Shown here one piece after another: positions 1 to 8,034 of a stretch of 15,611 nucleotides of DNA (position 1 is its first letter; the number at the start of each line of letters is the position of its first letter). The DNA comes from Casp-actino8 sp945862545 (GTDB lineage: Bacteria > Actinomycetota > Acidimicrobiia > Acidimicrobiales > Ilumatobacteraceae), in NCBI GenBank assembly GCA_945862545.1, contig CAMAYS010000046.1, positions 1 through 15,611 on the forward strand. The letters are read 5' to 3'. The position numbers were made by a program, and so were the translations under genes. The notes below the pieces were generated by a model that saw only the letters and a program-made list of their open reading frames with translations, had not been told where the DNA came from and did no database searches.

Positions 1-662
1 GCCGGTGGTCCATCAGCAACAATGCGTCCCGCAACAAGCAAAACGCGATCGCAGGTTGATGCCTCAGCCACATCGTGAGTAGCCGTCACTATGGCCGCAC
101 CGCGTTCTCTTTCAAAGACCATGGCTTCCATATAGGCAGCCCGTCCCGGTGCATCAAGGCCGGCAGTTGGTTCATCAAGCAACAACAATCCCGCACGACG
201 GGCCAAAACCTGAGCGAGATAGACGCGTTGCTGCTGACCGCCAGACAAGTCGCGCAAAGGAATATCGCCCAAGTTGGATATTTTCATCATCTCCATGGAC
301 TCTGCGACAATCGCGTCATCTGTTTGTGAACGCCTTGCCCAACGTCCGCGTTGGTCATAACGAGCCATGCGCACAACATCCACGGCACATAAGGGTAAAA
401 CAAAACCATTTGGATGAAACTGACTGAGATAGGCAACTTTGTGCGACATCTCCGTCACTGCTCCGCCCATGATTTCCAGTGCACCACTGACTGGCGGAAG
501 CAGGCCGGCAAGAGTCTTCAAGAGAGTCGATTTGCCATATCCATTTGAGCCCACAAGTGCGGTTGATCCACCGGCCTTCAAATAGGCATCAATGCCGGTG
601 AGCACGGCCCGACCGCCATAACCCACTGCTAAACGTCGAGCGACAACGGCGGTGTTAGTCAT
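1..662 (-). CDS. znuC: Zinc/manganese ABC transporter ATP-binding protein, 3'-truncated by window edge
   Basis: This is the cytoplasmic ATPase subunit that would power uptake of a divalent metal (Zn or Mn) through the adjacent permease. I translated 220 codons from the ATG at 662-660 to the window edge without a stop; the C-terminal end lies outside. Visible motifs are Walker A (GSNGYGKST, residues 38-46), Q-loop Gln81, the signature LSGGQQQ from residue 139, Walker B ending LLLLDEP (about 159-165), the D-loop GLD and switch His196 in THD. The Walker A is slightly unusual: GSNGYGKST instead of the common GPNGAGKST, but the essential Lys is present. The start overlaps the znuB stop in an ATGA arrangement, so translation is probably coupled. 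The family assignment is firm; the metal is inferred from the neighbouring binding protein. Confidence 0.9.
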   Translation of the reverse strand, partial: MTNTAVVARRLAVGYGGRAVLTGIDAYLKAGGSTALVGSNGYGKSTLLKTLAGLLPPVSGALEIMGGAVTEMSHKVAYLSQFHPNGFVLPLCAVDVVRMARYDQRGRWARRSQTDDAIVAESMEMMKISNLGDIPLRDLSGGQQQRVYLAQVLARRAGLLLLDEPTAGLDAPGRAAYMEAMVFERERGAAIVTATHDVAEASTCDRVLLVAGRIVADGPP

Positions 663-1495
663 GCGCTCGCCGATGTGAGACTTTTACGAACGGATACGAA
701 CACCAAAGTGAGGAAAAAGATCGCGACTGCAGTCAGCACGACGCTCGCGCCAGCCGCCCACGAGAAATGATATGAGGCCAACAGACCTACATAGGTTGAC
801 AGCACGCCGGTACCAGCAGCCCACAACATCATCGAGCCAGTGCGTCTGGCCAAGAGTGCTCCCACTCCCGCTGGCGCTAACAACATGCCAAAAACCAAGA
901 GTGAGCCGACTGTTTGAAATGAAACCACGACGGTGGCGGCAATCATCAACAACATCAAGCGGTGATACCACTGCGCTTTGTATCCCATCGTGCGCACCAA
1001 GTCGATATCAAAGCAGAGAAGTAAAAATGGACGCGCCGAGTACAGCGAGATTGCGCAGACGGCGATTAAGGCGATCGTCTGCACCAAGAGATCTGTGGCG
1101 TCCACGCCAAGAAATTGTCCAAAAAGAATGGCTTCTAAATCACCAGTCAATGAATCAGAACTTGAGACGAGAACAACACCAAGAGCCAATAAACCAATGA
1201 ACAAAAGTCCGATCGCCGTGTCATTGGAGAGTTTTGAACGAGCCGTGATGAGACCCACACCACCAATCATCACCACAGCACCGACGGCAGCACCAAGCAT
1301 TGTGGGTAAGCCGAGAATTGTGGCCATCGCCACTCCAGGAAGTACTCCATGAGCCAATGCGTCGCCGATGAAGGCCATGCCACGCAGGACAACATACGTT
1401 CCAACGACAGCGCATGTCAGCGACACCAGGATTCCCGCGAACAGTGCCCGTTGCATAAACCCGTTATTGAGAAACGGATCAATCATCTGCGACAC
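659..1495 (-). CDS. znuB: Zinc/manganese ABC transporter permease (ABC-3 family)
   Basis: This is an integral membrane permease of 278 residues, which is the usual family length. It has repeated long hydrophobic segments (for example around residues 15-40, 48-82, 91-112, 134-150 and 178-215) and a hydrophobic C-terminal pair ending in a short basic tail. The motif GDALAHGVLPGVA near residues 44-56 is typical of ABC-3 permeases (ZnuB/MntB/TroC type). It would form the channel through which the metal delivered by the ZnuA-like lipoprotein enters the cytoplasm. The reading frame opens with GTG at 1495-1493; an ATG three codons downstream is an alternative start and neither has a strong ribosome site. 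It lies 9 nt after the znuA stop and overlaps znuC, so the three genes form one operon. Confidence 0.9.
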   Translation of the reverse strand: MSQMIDPFLNNGFMQRALFAGILVSLTCAVVGTYVVLRGMAFIGDALAHGVLPGVAMATILGLPTMLGAAVGAVVMIGGVGLITARSKLSNDTAIGLLFIGLLALGVVLVSSSDSLTGDLEAILFGQFLGVDATDLLVQTIALIAVCAISLYSARPFLLLCFDIDLVRTMGYKAQWYHRLMLLMIAATVVVSFQTVGSLLVFGMLLAPAGVGALLARRTGSMMLWAAGTGVLSTYVGLLASYHFSWAAGASVVLTAVAIFFLTLVFVSVRKSLTSASA

Positions 1496-1504
1496 ACTGT
1501 CATC

Positions 1505-2437
1505 TTAGGACTTCAGAGCATTGACGATTGTGGAGGATAGATCAATCAGGAAGGAACGATAAGAACCATCTGCTGGCAACAAGTGCGTGCTGAGTTCAAC
1601 TACTGTGACTCCGGCATCTGTTGCCAGAGCATCAACGACATCTCGATCGGTTCCAAGTTCAGTGAAGATCACATTGACCTTTTGCTCAACGATTTTTTCC
1701 TTCAGTGCCGAAAGGTCACCAGCAGCCGATTCAGATTCACTTGAAAGTCCCGGAATCACCGCTCCAGTCAGCGAAAATCCGTAACGCGCCGCGAAGTATC
1801 CAAGTGACTCGTGGCCTGTGACTAGTTGGCGTTTATCTGCGGGGATTTCTCCCACCATTTTTCCAACCTCATTGTCAAGGGTTGCAAGATCTTCTGTTAC
1901 CTTCATTCCCTGTTCGGAGACATCAATATTTGCTAACGCAAGAGTTTCCACTAATGCTTCAACGACATCAATCAATGTCATCGGGTCCATCCACAGATGC
2001 GGGTCCTCGGCCCCCACACTTTGGTCCGCATCACTTGGGTCCGCACCTTCGCCTTCACCGACCAGTCGAACCTTGATGTGATCTGTGGCCACAAATACTG
2101 AGACTTTTTCTTTCACCGCTTGCTCAATAACATCTGCCAATCCGCCTTCAAGACCAAGTCCGTTGGTCACCACAAGATCAGCGTTATTCAACGTCTCAAT
2201 GTCTTTGGCTGAAGGTTGCCATTGATGTGGATCGGCGCCGTTGGGCATCAGCACCGTGACTTGAGCAGAGGATCCAACAACATCGCTGACGAGTGAACCC
2301 AAAATCGAATAGGTGACAACAATCTGTGGAAGATCGGCACCTTGCGAAGGCGAGGCATCTTTCCCACAGGCGGCCAAGGCAAAGAAAACGGTCAGGGCCA
2401 GCAAAATGCGCGGAAGTGGGCGACGAGTATTGGTCAT
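1505..2437 (-). CDS. znuA: Zinc/manganese ABC transporter substrate-binding lipoprotein
   Basis: This is a metal-binding cluster A-I lipoprotein that would capture Zn(II) or Mn(II) outside the membrane. From the ATG at 2437-2435 it has 310 residues. A basic N-terminus and a hydrophobic stretch lead to the lipobox ALAAC, with the lipidated Cys at about residue 24. Likely metal ligands are His71 (GADPHQW), His147 (DPHLWMDP), His209 (TGHESLGYF) and an acidic residue near 260 (FTELG). The loop before the second His, where zinc-specific members often carry a His-rich stretch, is instead acidic (residues around 128-145, rich in Gly, Glu and Asp), so zinc versus manganese is uncertain. In-frame starts exist further upstream (ATG at 2443, TTG at 2461). 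I prefer 2437 because upstream starts would put the Fur-family box inside the coding region and the signal peptide is normal from here. Confidence 0.88.
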   Translation of the reverse strand: MTNTRRPLPRILLALTVFFALAACGKDASPSQGADLPQIVVTYSILGSLVSDVVGSSAQVTVLMPNGADPHQWQPSAKDIETLNNADLVVTNGLGLEGGLADVIEQAVKEKVSVFVATDHIKVRLVGEGEGADPSDADQSVGAEDPHLWMDPMTLIDVVEALVETLALANIDVSEQGMKVTEDLATLDNEVGKMVGEIPADKRQLVTGHESLGYFAARYGFSLTGAVIPGLSSESESAAGDLSALKEKIVEQKVNVIFTELGTDRDVVDALATDAGVTVVELSTHLLPADGSYRSFLIDLSSTIVNALKS

Positions 2438-2440
2438 AGC

Positions 2441-2459
2441 CATAATGATAATGATTCCC
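2441..2459. promoter_or_regulatory. Fur-family (Zur/Mur/Fur-like) operator upstream of znuA
   Basis: The 19 bases CATAATGATAATGATTCCC match the classical Fur consensus GATAATGATAATCATTATC at 15 of 19 positions by hand alignment. The site lies 3 nt upstream of the chosen znuA start. A TTGCAA (2469-2474) and a TATCAT-like -10 on the minus strand about 18 nt apart would place transcription initiation next to the ATG, so the operator would cover the core promoter. Because the controlled genes are a zinc/manganese importer, Zur or Mur is the likely binder; this is inference. Confidence 0.55.
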
Positions 2460-2517
2460 AAATATGATTTGCAACCTCATGGACCCGCTTCGGCGCACTA
2501 GGAACTACCTTTAGATC

Positions 2518-3735
2518 GTGGTTTCTGACTTCCTGCATCCCTTCGCAAAACCCACTCGCACCGATTTTCGCACCTTGGTTCGTGGTCAAGGTTCAGTTGT
2601 CTACGACAACCACGGAAATCAGTACATCGACGCCATGGCCAGCCTTTGGTATTGCGCCGTCGGACACGGTCGCAGCGATATGGCCGAAGCGATAGCCCGT
2701 CAAGCGGGGACCTTGGCTGCGTATTCGACTTTTGATCCATTTACAAATGAACCTGCCGAAGAACTTGCCGAGAAACTGGTCGCTATCGGACCCATTCCCA
2801 AGAGTCGTATCTTTTTTACGTCCTCAGGTTCAGAGTCCGTTGATACGGCGATGAAACTTGCGCGACTAGCTCACGTTCAGGCCGGCCACCCTGAACGAAC
2901 TTTGATTATCTCGCGACAGCGCGGCTATCACGGCACGACCTATGGCGGAACCAGCGCTCAAGGCATTCCCCCGAATCGCGAAGGCTACGGACCTTTGGTC
3001 GGTGACGTTGAACAAGTCGCCGCCGATGACATTGAAGCCATGGCCAAGCTGATGGCACAACGTGGCAATACCATCGCCGCTGTACTTGTTGAACCTTTGC
3101 AGGGTGCTGGCGGAGTCTTTCCACCGCAAGACGGTTACCTCCAAAGTTTGCGTCGCCTATGTGATCAACACGGAGCATTTTTGATCTTTGATGAAGTCAT
3201 TAGCGGGTTTGGACGACTCGGTACTTGGTTTGCTGCTGACCATTACAAAGTTGTGCCGGACTTAATGACCTTTGCGAAGGCTGTGACTTCTGGTTACCAA
3301 CCTTTGGGTGGCGTCTTTGTTGGACCTGCAGTTCGCGCACCTCTCGAAGCAGATGCAAACTTTTTCTTGCGCACAGGATTCACCTATTCCGGTCATCCAA
3401 CAGCATGTGCGGCAGCACTCAAGAACATTGAGATTCTTGAACGCGAAGATTTATTGGCACGCGCAGTGCATATCGGAAAGCGTCTGTCGAGTGGACTGAA
3501 ATCTCTAGCCGACGACGGGCTGATCGCCTCAGTCCGTGGCGACGGGGCGGTGTGGGCAGCTTCACATCATCCACATCGTGATCCAATGATGATCCGCGAC
3601 AAAATGTTGGACCTTGGAGTGATCACTCGCGCGATTGGTGCCGATGCAAATACTTTTTGTCCACCTCTTGTCACCAGTGATGCCCAGATTGATCAGATCG
3701 TTGACACCCTCGCTACAGTTCTAAGTGCACTATGA
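2518..3735 (+). CDS. PLP-dependent class III aminotransferase
   Basis: This cytoplasmic pyridoxal-phosphate enzyme of 405 residues transfers an amino group between an amine or omega-amino acid and a keto acid. The fold-type I class III signature is complete: the phosphate-binding TSSGSES (101-107), GYHGTTYG (137-144), the PLP-pyridine Asp225 in FDEVISGFGRLG and the Schiff-base Lys254 in TFAKAVTSGYQPLGG. The N-terminal HPFA and the DAMASLWYCAVGHG region resemble omega-transaminases such as beta-alanine:pyruvate or diamine:pyruvate enzymes, but the amino donor cannot be decided here. Translation starts with GTG at 2518. An AGGA lies 14 nt upstream, too far for an ideal ribosome site, so a leaderless start is possible. 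The last codons overlap the start of the following P450 (ATGA), so the two are translationally coupled and may act on the same compound. Confidence 0.92.
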   Translation: MVSDFLHPFAKPTRTDFRTLVRGQGSVVYDNHGNQYIDAMASLWYCAVGHGRSDMAEAIARQAGTLAAYSTFDPFTNEPAEELAEKLVAIGPIPKSRIFFTSSGSESVDTAMKLARLAHVQAGHPERTLIISRQRGYHGTTYGGTSAQGIPPNREGYGPLVGDVEQVAADDIEAMAKLMAQRGNTIAAVLVEPLQGAGGVFPPQDGYLQSLRRLCDQHGAFLIFDEVISGFGRLGTWFAADHYKVVPDLMTFAKAVTSGYQPLGGVFVGPAVRAPLEADANFFLRTGFTYSGHPTACAAALKNIEILEREDLLARAVHIGKRLSSGLKSLADDGLIASVRGDGAVWAASHHPHRDPMMIRDKMLDLGVITRAIGADANTFCPPLVTSDAQIDQIVDTLATVLSAL

Positions 3736-4949
3736 GCCGCCCAACGTTTGACCCTTTCGACCCAGTATTTCGCGCTAACCCATATCCCTTTTATCAGGCG
3801 TTACGCGAACAAGATCCGGTGCACGCCGCTGACGTGGGCAACATCGTTTTGACACGCTATGAAGATGTCTCCGCGACACTCCGAAGTAATGATTTCAGCC
3901 GTGATATTGAAGCCTCAGCCAATGAGCCCACTGACCCACTGTGGATTGCAAAACGCGAACGCCGAAAAGGTCGCGAGGGAGCGAAAACAATTCTCAACCT
4001 TGATCCCCCAGATCACACGCGCTTACGTCGACTGGTGAGCAAAGCCTTTACTCCAACTGCGATTGACCGATTGCGCCCGCGAATTCAACAGTTGGTGGAT
4101 GATGTCCTAGATAAGGCCGCAAAAAATGGCGGCATGGAACTCGTCGACGAGATGGCCTTCCCGATCCCTTTCCAAGTGATCTCAGATCTATTGGCGATGC
4201 CCACAGATCGTTCCGACGAATTACGCGAATGGGGTCAACTGATCACTCTCTCGTTGGAACCAACCTCAACTCTTGAAGACCTCGATCGAACTGATGGGGC
4301 TTTGAACGAAATGATCCCCTATTTGTTCACGATCATTGAAGACCGACGCTCTCATCCTGGTGATGATCTGCTGTCTGCCCTGATCGCTGTTGAAGACGAA
4401 GGGGACAATTTGGCCCTAGATGAACTGATCTCTTTCGTCGTACTGTTGTACATCGCTGGTCACGAGACGACCGTCAATCTGATTGGCAACTCCATCAACG
4501 CTTTGCTGCGCTTCCCCGACCAGTTATCTCTGTGGCACAACAATCCGAGCATTGCGAACCGCGCCGTTGACGAACTTCTCCGCTTTGACGGACCAGTCCA
4601 GCAGACAGTGCGCGTTCCGATCGTGCCCGTGACTTATCAGTCATTACATGGACCGGTCACAGTGCAACCAGGAACAATCGTGACGACGCTCTTGGGTGCC
4701 GGGAACCATGATCCAGCAATCTTCGCGGATCCACATATTCTCCAACTCGATCGCGCCAACTCCAATCGTCATCTCGCTTTCGCTGGCGGCATTCACTATT
4801 GCTTGGGTGCGAGTCTGGCAAAGTTAGAGGCCGAAATCGCTGTCGGATCAATGGTTGCCAGATTTCCGAATATGCATGCTGTGGGTGACATCACTTGGCG
4901 CGATCGTCTCACCATTCGCGGCGTCGATCACTTGCAATTAGAGTTCTAA
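3732..4949 (+). CDS. Cytochrome P450
   Basis: This is a soluble bacterial P450 monooxygenase of 405 residues, a normal length for the family. It inserts one oxygen atom of O2 into a substrate using electrons from a ferredoxin or flavodoxin. Visible motifs are the C-helix DPPDHTRLRR (91-100), the I-helix oxygen-activation motif AGHETT (242-247), the K-helix ExxR as ELLR (281-284) and the heme-binding loop FAGGIHYCLGA with the thiolate ligand Cys357. There is no membrane anchor. It overlaps the aminotransferase by four bases and ends five bases before the convergent SDR gene. It differs from the other two P450s here in its I-helix (AGHETT versus AGNETT). No ferredoxin or reductase is encoded in the window. 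The substrate is unknown. Confidence 0.95.
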   Translation: MSRPTFDPFDPVFRANPYPFYQALREQDPVHAADVGNIVLTRYEDVSATLRSNDFSRDIEASANEPTDPLWIAKRERRKGREGAKTILNLDPPDHTRLRRLVSKAFTPTAIDRLRPRIQQLVDDVLDKAAKNGGMELVDEMAFPIPFQVISDLLAMPTDRSDELREWGQLITLSLEPTSTLEDLDRTDGALNEMIPYLFTIIEDRRSHPGDDLLSALIAVEDEGDNLALDELISFVVLLYIAGHETTVNLIGNSINALLRFPDQLSLWHNNPSIANRAVDELLRFDGPVQQTVRVPIVPVTYQSLHGPVTVQPGTIVTTLLGAGNHDPAIFADPHILQLDRANSNRHLAFAGGIHYCLGASLAKLEAEIAVGSMVARFPNMHAVGDITWRDRLTIRGVDHLQLEF

Positions 4950-4968
4950 AAACTCACGAACGAGTTTT
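4949..4968. terminator. Possible bidirectional terminator between convergent P450 and SDR genes
   Basis: AAAACTC (4949-4955) and GAGTTTT (4962-4968) form a 7-bp stem with a six-base loop. The A-rich and T-rich flanks supply a short U-run in transcripts from either side. The structure overlaps the last codons of both genes, leaving no other room for a terminator. The stem is short and AT-rich, so the call is tentative. Confidence 0.35.
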
Positions 4969-5766
4969 GTACTTCACAGCCCTATTGCCATTTTCGTCTC
5001 GGGTGTCGAACTCCTCGGACAAATCTTCAATCCATTGAATGGAACCCGAACGCTCCATGAGATCGGGCGCCACCACCAAAGCAGCAATTGCGCGACCAAC
5101 ACCAAGAGTGGTCTGTGCCGCGGTGAGGTCCATGCCACGGTCACCCGAAACTGCCTGAATAAATTCGGTCGCCACAGAACCTGGATAAACAGAACAACAT
5201 GCAATTCCCTTGGGCTTCAACTCCAAAGCCATATCCGCACTGAGGCGATTGAGACCCGCTTTGCCGGCGCCATAGGAAGAACTGAAGTGATATGAACTTC
5301 CTCCAGGCGACGAGACATTCATAATTGAGCCTCCTGCACCAGCGGCGAACAGCAGTGGCGCAGCATGCCACGAAGCCACATAATGGGCCCTCAGACCGAT
5401 ACCTACTTGATCGTCCCAAATGCTGATTGGATGATCCCAAAAGCCACCGCCCCAGGCTGGAGGATCGGGAATCTTGTAGACGTTGTTGACCAACACATCG
5501 ATCTTGCCGACTTCATCTTTGATTCGTGCAAAGAGGGCAGCGATCTGCGCATCATCACCGTGATCAACCTGCACTGCGACACCTTTGCCACCCGCATCAT
5601 TGACCATCTTCACCGTGGTGTCAATTGTCAGTGGTCCAGTTCCGGCACTGCGCCCCGTGATGTACACCGTGGCACCTTTTTCAGCCAAGGCGATTGCAGT
5701 TCCTCGTCCAATGCCACGACTTGAACCAGTCACCACGGCGATTTTGCCGGCAAGTTCTCCGCTCAT
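4954..5766 (-). CDS. Short-chain dehydrogenase/reductase, DHRS1-like
   Basis: This is a classical SDR of 270 residues that oxidises an alcohol or reduces a ketone with NAD(P)H in the cytoplasm. The Rossmann cofactor motif TGSSRGIG is at 13-20, the structural NNV at 94-96, the catalytic Ser at about 152 in NVSSPGG, and Tyr165/Lys169 in YGAGK. The stretches WDDQVGIGLRAHYV and the Ser-Ser-Pro-Gly before the active Tyr resemble the DHRS1 subgroup. An Arg (GRS, about 39) after beta-strand 2 suggests an NADP preference; this is inference. Its start overlaps the stop of the upstream P450 (ATGA), so it is the last gene of the operon running from 9773 to 4954. A plausible role is oxidation of the alcohol or diol made by the P450 and epoxide-hydrolase steps. 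Confidence 0.9.
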   Translation of the reverse strand: MSGELAGKIAVVTGSSRGIGRGTAIALAEKGATVYITGRSAGTGPLTIDTTVKMVNDAGGKGVAVQVDHGDDAQIAALFARIKDEVGKIDVLVNNVYKIPDPPAWGGGFWDHPISIWDDQVGIGLRAHYVASWHAAPLLFAAGAGGSIMNVSSPGGSSYHFSSSYGAGKAGLNRLSADMALELKPKGIACCSVYPGSVATEFIQAVSGDRGMDLTAAQTTLGVGRAIAALVVAPDLMERSGSIQWIEDLSEEFDTRDENGNRAVKYKTRS

Positions 5767-7037
5767 TGACGCGCACCACTCGCAGCAGTGAATTCAACTT
5801 CAAGATTCGTCAAACCGCGCAACATAAAGCTCGGGAAGTACTCGTATTTGTTTGAGTCCGACAGAGTGATTGTGTCAATGCGCTTTGAGAGTTCCTCAGC
5901 AGCAACTTTGCCCTCAAGTCGCGAGAGATTGGCGCCCAAACAGAAATGAATTCCCTTACCAAAGGCCAAGTTCTCACGCAGGTGCTCACGGTCGGGGTTG
6001 AAGCCGTCTGGATCGTCGTACAGGGCCTCATCACGATTAGCCGAGGCAAAGACGATGATGATTCGTTGGCCCTTAGTCAGTTGTACCCCACCGAGTTCAG
6101 TGTCCTTGGTGAGAATGCGCCACATGCCTTGCGTGGGTGTCGAAAGGCGCAAGGTTTCCTCAACGACTTTTTCAGCACGTGATGGATCTGCCTTGAGTTT
6201 TTCCCATTCGGCAGGATTCTCTGCCAGCAGGCGAATCATCTCTGTCAATGTCTTAGTGGTCGTTTCATTTCCGGCCACCAACAATTGCTGCACAATGCTC
6301 AGCATCTCAGCCATATCAAGTTGACGCTTATCCGTCACTTCAGGATCATCGTCATCAATCGCTGCGTTGAGCAAATTAGTCAACAAGTCGTCCTGTGGTT
6401 CAGTGCGACGCAAATTGATCTGCTCAGCAAAATAATGCTGAAACTCATTGACACCATATTCAGCCTGAATACGTTGTTCAATCGTGATGTTTGTCCCGAT
6501 GCCAGCAATTGAATCATCAGACCAGCGCTTGAAGTCCGCCAGACGATCATCGGGCACATTCAGCGCCTTGGCAATGACGCGCACGGGCAATGGGACGCCG
6601 AACTCCTTGACGAATTCAATGCGACCCTTATCAATCCACGAGTCAATCAAACCAACGGTAATTTCACGAATGATTGGTTCCATCTCGGCGATTACCTTGG
6701 GGTGAAAAGCACGCGCCACAAGGCGTCGATAGCGGGTGTGATCGGGTTGATCGGCGGTCAGCATGGTTGGCACACGTGGGTAACCCGCAGCCATCACATC
6801 GGCGAACTTTTCACGGTCCGCTGAACTCAATGGCATACCTGAGCCACCGAACAACGATGAATACGTCTGCGGGTCACGCAGTACTGTCATCACCAAGTCG
6901 TGTTTCGTGACTAGGTGCACACCGATGCTCGGCACTGGGTGCACCGCTGAGTCGGCACGCATTTGGGCGTAGTGCGGAAATGGGCACTGTTGCGTCGTGG
7001 GATCAAATGGGTTAAAGGTACTGATGTCGATGGTCAT
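5763..7037 (-). CDS. Cytochrome P450
   Basis: This is a bacterial soluble P450 monooxygenase of 424 residues. Key motifs are the C-helix ADQPDHTRYRRL (95-106), the I-helix AGNETT (255-260), the ExxR motif ETLR (294-297) and the heme loop FGKGIHFCLGA with Cys366 as thiolate ligand. The AGNETT variant and the N-terminal FNPFDPTTQQCPFPHYAQMR pattern are shared in style with the P450 at 9866-11164, so these two look more closely related to each other than to the one at 3732-4949. A GGAGAA ribosome site precedes the ATG. It follows the LLM gene by 25 nt and overlaps the SDR gene, as part of one minus-strand operon. The redox partner and substrate are not visible. Confidence 0.95.
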   Translation of the reverse strand: MTIDISTFNPFDPTTQQCPFPHYAQMRADSAVHPVPSIGVHLVTKHDLVMTVLRDPQTYSSLFGGSGMPLSSADREKFADVMAAGYPRVPTMLTADQPDHTRYRRLVARAFHPKVIAEMEPIIREITVGLIDSWIDKGRIEFVKEFGVPLPVRVIAKALNVPDDRLADFKRWSDDSIAGIGTNITIEQRIQAEYGVNEFQHYFAEQINLRRTEPQDDLLTNLLNAAIDDDDPEVTDKRQLDMAEMLSIVQQLLVAGNETTTKTLTEMIRLLAENPAEWEKLKADPSRAEKVVEETLRLSTPTQGMWRILTKDTELGGVQLTKGQRIIIVFASANRDEALYDDPDGFNPDREHLRENLAFGKGIHFCLGANLSRLEGKVAAEELSKRIDTITLSDSNKYEYFPSFMLRGLTNLEVEFTAASGARQ

Positions 7038-7041
7038 GATG

Positions 7042-7047
7042 TTCTCC
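7042..7047 (-). promoter_or_regulatory. Ribosome binding site for the P450 at 5763-7037
   Basis: On the minus strand GGAGAA lies 4 nt upstream of the ATG at 7037-7035, which supports this start. It sits in the only gap (25 nt) within the four-gene operon, so this P450 can be initiated independently of the upstream stop. Confidence 0.6.
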
Positions 7048-7062
7048 GCTCACATTGAAAAT

Positions 7063-8034
7063 TTATTTACCTGAAAGTCGTTCAACGACTGGAATCACTG
7101 AATCCATCACGGACGCACCGAAACTTGTGTAACTAATACCAAACCGTTCGCGCCGCTCAACAATGCGGTCACAGATTTCATCTACTGAACCAATCAGCAC
7201 ATTAGGGTGCTCGGCGAAAACTTCAGGAGTCATACCAAACATTGGCGCCATCTTGGCACGTGTGCCTGCACCATCTGGAGTGACCACCGTGAAGTAGGCA
7301 GCGATTTCAATTTCAATCTGATCAAAACGCTCGCCGGCTCCATTGCGAATCCACTGGATTTTCTGATCTGTGTGTTCCGCCGTTGACGAGCCGATACCTT
7401 CAGCACCCAACTTGCCCGAGGAGTTATTGAAGTTGAGGCTGACGATGTCGGCTTCACGACCAGCAATGGTCAAAATGCGCTGCGCTCCCCCACCGATCAT
7501 GATCGGCGGCCCTGATTTAGTAAAAGGCTTGGGCACGGCTTCGAATCCCACAGCGTGGACGTGAGTTGTATCGATATTTAGTTCACCTTCGGCGAAAGAA
7601 GCACGGAGCAAACCAATGACTTCCTCAAAACGATCTAATCGCACTCCCGCACGATCAAAAGGAATTCCGACGGCCTCATATTCGCCCTGCAACCAGCCAG
7701 CGCCTAAACCAAGTTCAAGTCGTCCTTCGGAAAAAAAGTCAAGGGTGGCAACTTCTTTGGCCAGCATCACTGGATTGCGATAGTCGACGCAAAGAACGCG
7801 ACAACCCACCTTGATGGTGCTCGTAGCCTCGGCTGCCACTGCCATTGCGGGAATCGCTGCCACAGTTTGCACGGGGTGACCAGTCGCCGCCAGAGCAGGA
7901 CCCGGACCAATGATGTGATCAGCAAGATGGAAAGAAGAAAAGCCAGTGGATTCGGCTTTGCGCGCCAGTTCTCGCCATTGCTTGCCTGACTCTGGGGCGT
8001 ACGCCTGCAGACCAAATCTAAAAGGATGACTCAT
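7063..8034 (-). CDS. LLM-class F420-dependent oxidoreductase
   Basis: This is a luciferase-like (alpha/beta TIM-barrel) flavin/F420 oxidoreductase of 323 residues. The N-terminus MSHPFRFGLQAYAPESG, the ADHI motif near residues 39-42, the LSR-equivalent stretch ATLDFFSEGRLELGLGAGW (about 97-115) and GPPIMIGGGAQRIL (about 175-188) are typical of actinobacterial enzymes of the MSMEG_2516-like F420 group. These normally move a hydride between reduced F420 and a substrate carbonyl or alkene. FMN-dependent monooxygenases share this fold, so the cofactor is inferred. The start overlaps the stop of the swivel-domain gene (ATGA), so the two are coupled. The downstream P450 and SDR are in the same operon, which suggests it handles a pathway intermediate. 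Confidence 0.87.
   Translation of the reverse strand: MSHPFRFGLQAYAPESGKQWRELARKAESTGFSSFHLADHIIGPGPALAATGHPVQTVAAIPAMAVAAEATSTIKVGCRVLCVDYRNPVMLAKEVATLDFFSEGRLELGLGAGWLQGEYEAVGIPFDRAGVRLDRFEEVIGLLRASFAEGELNIDTTHVHAVGFEAVPKPFTKSGPPIMIGGGAQRILTIAGREADIVSLNFNNSSGKLGAEGIGSSTAEHTDQKIQWIRNGAGERFDQIEIEIAAYFTVVTPDGAGTRAKMAPMFGMTPEVFAEHPNVLIGSVDEICDRIVERRERFGISYTSFGASVMDSVIPVVERLSGK

Noticed and set aside
772..1352. Long plus-strand open frames across the znuB region
   Set aside because: They lie opposite an intact permease gene, have Arg/Ser/Thr-rich composition typical of antisense shadows and match no family I recognise.
2438..2461. znuA start at TTG 2461
   Set aside because: It adds an odd Ile-rich N-terminus, has no ribosome site and swallows the Fur-family box; the lipoprotein signal is normal from 2437.
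7120..7140. Possible third operator copy around AACTAAT at 7129
   Set aside because: Only one half-site is present, inside the LLM coding region, with no GATTAGTT partner at the right distance.
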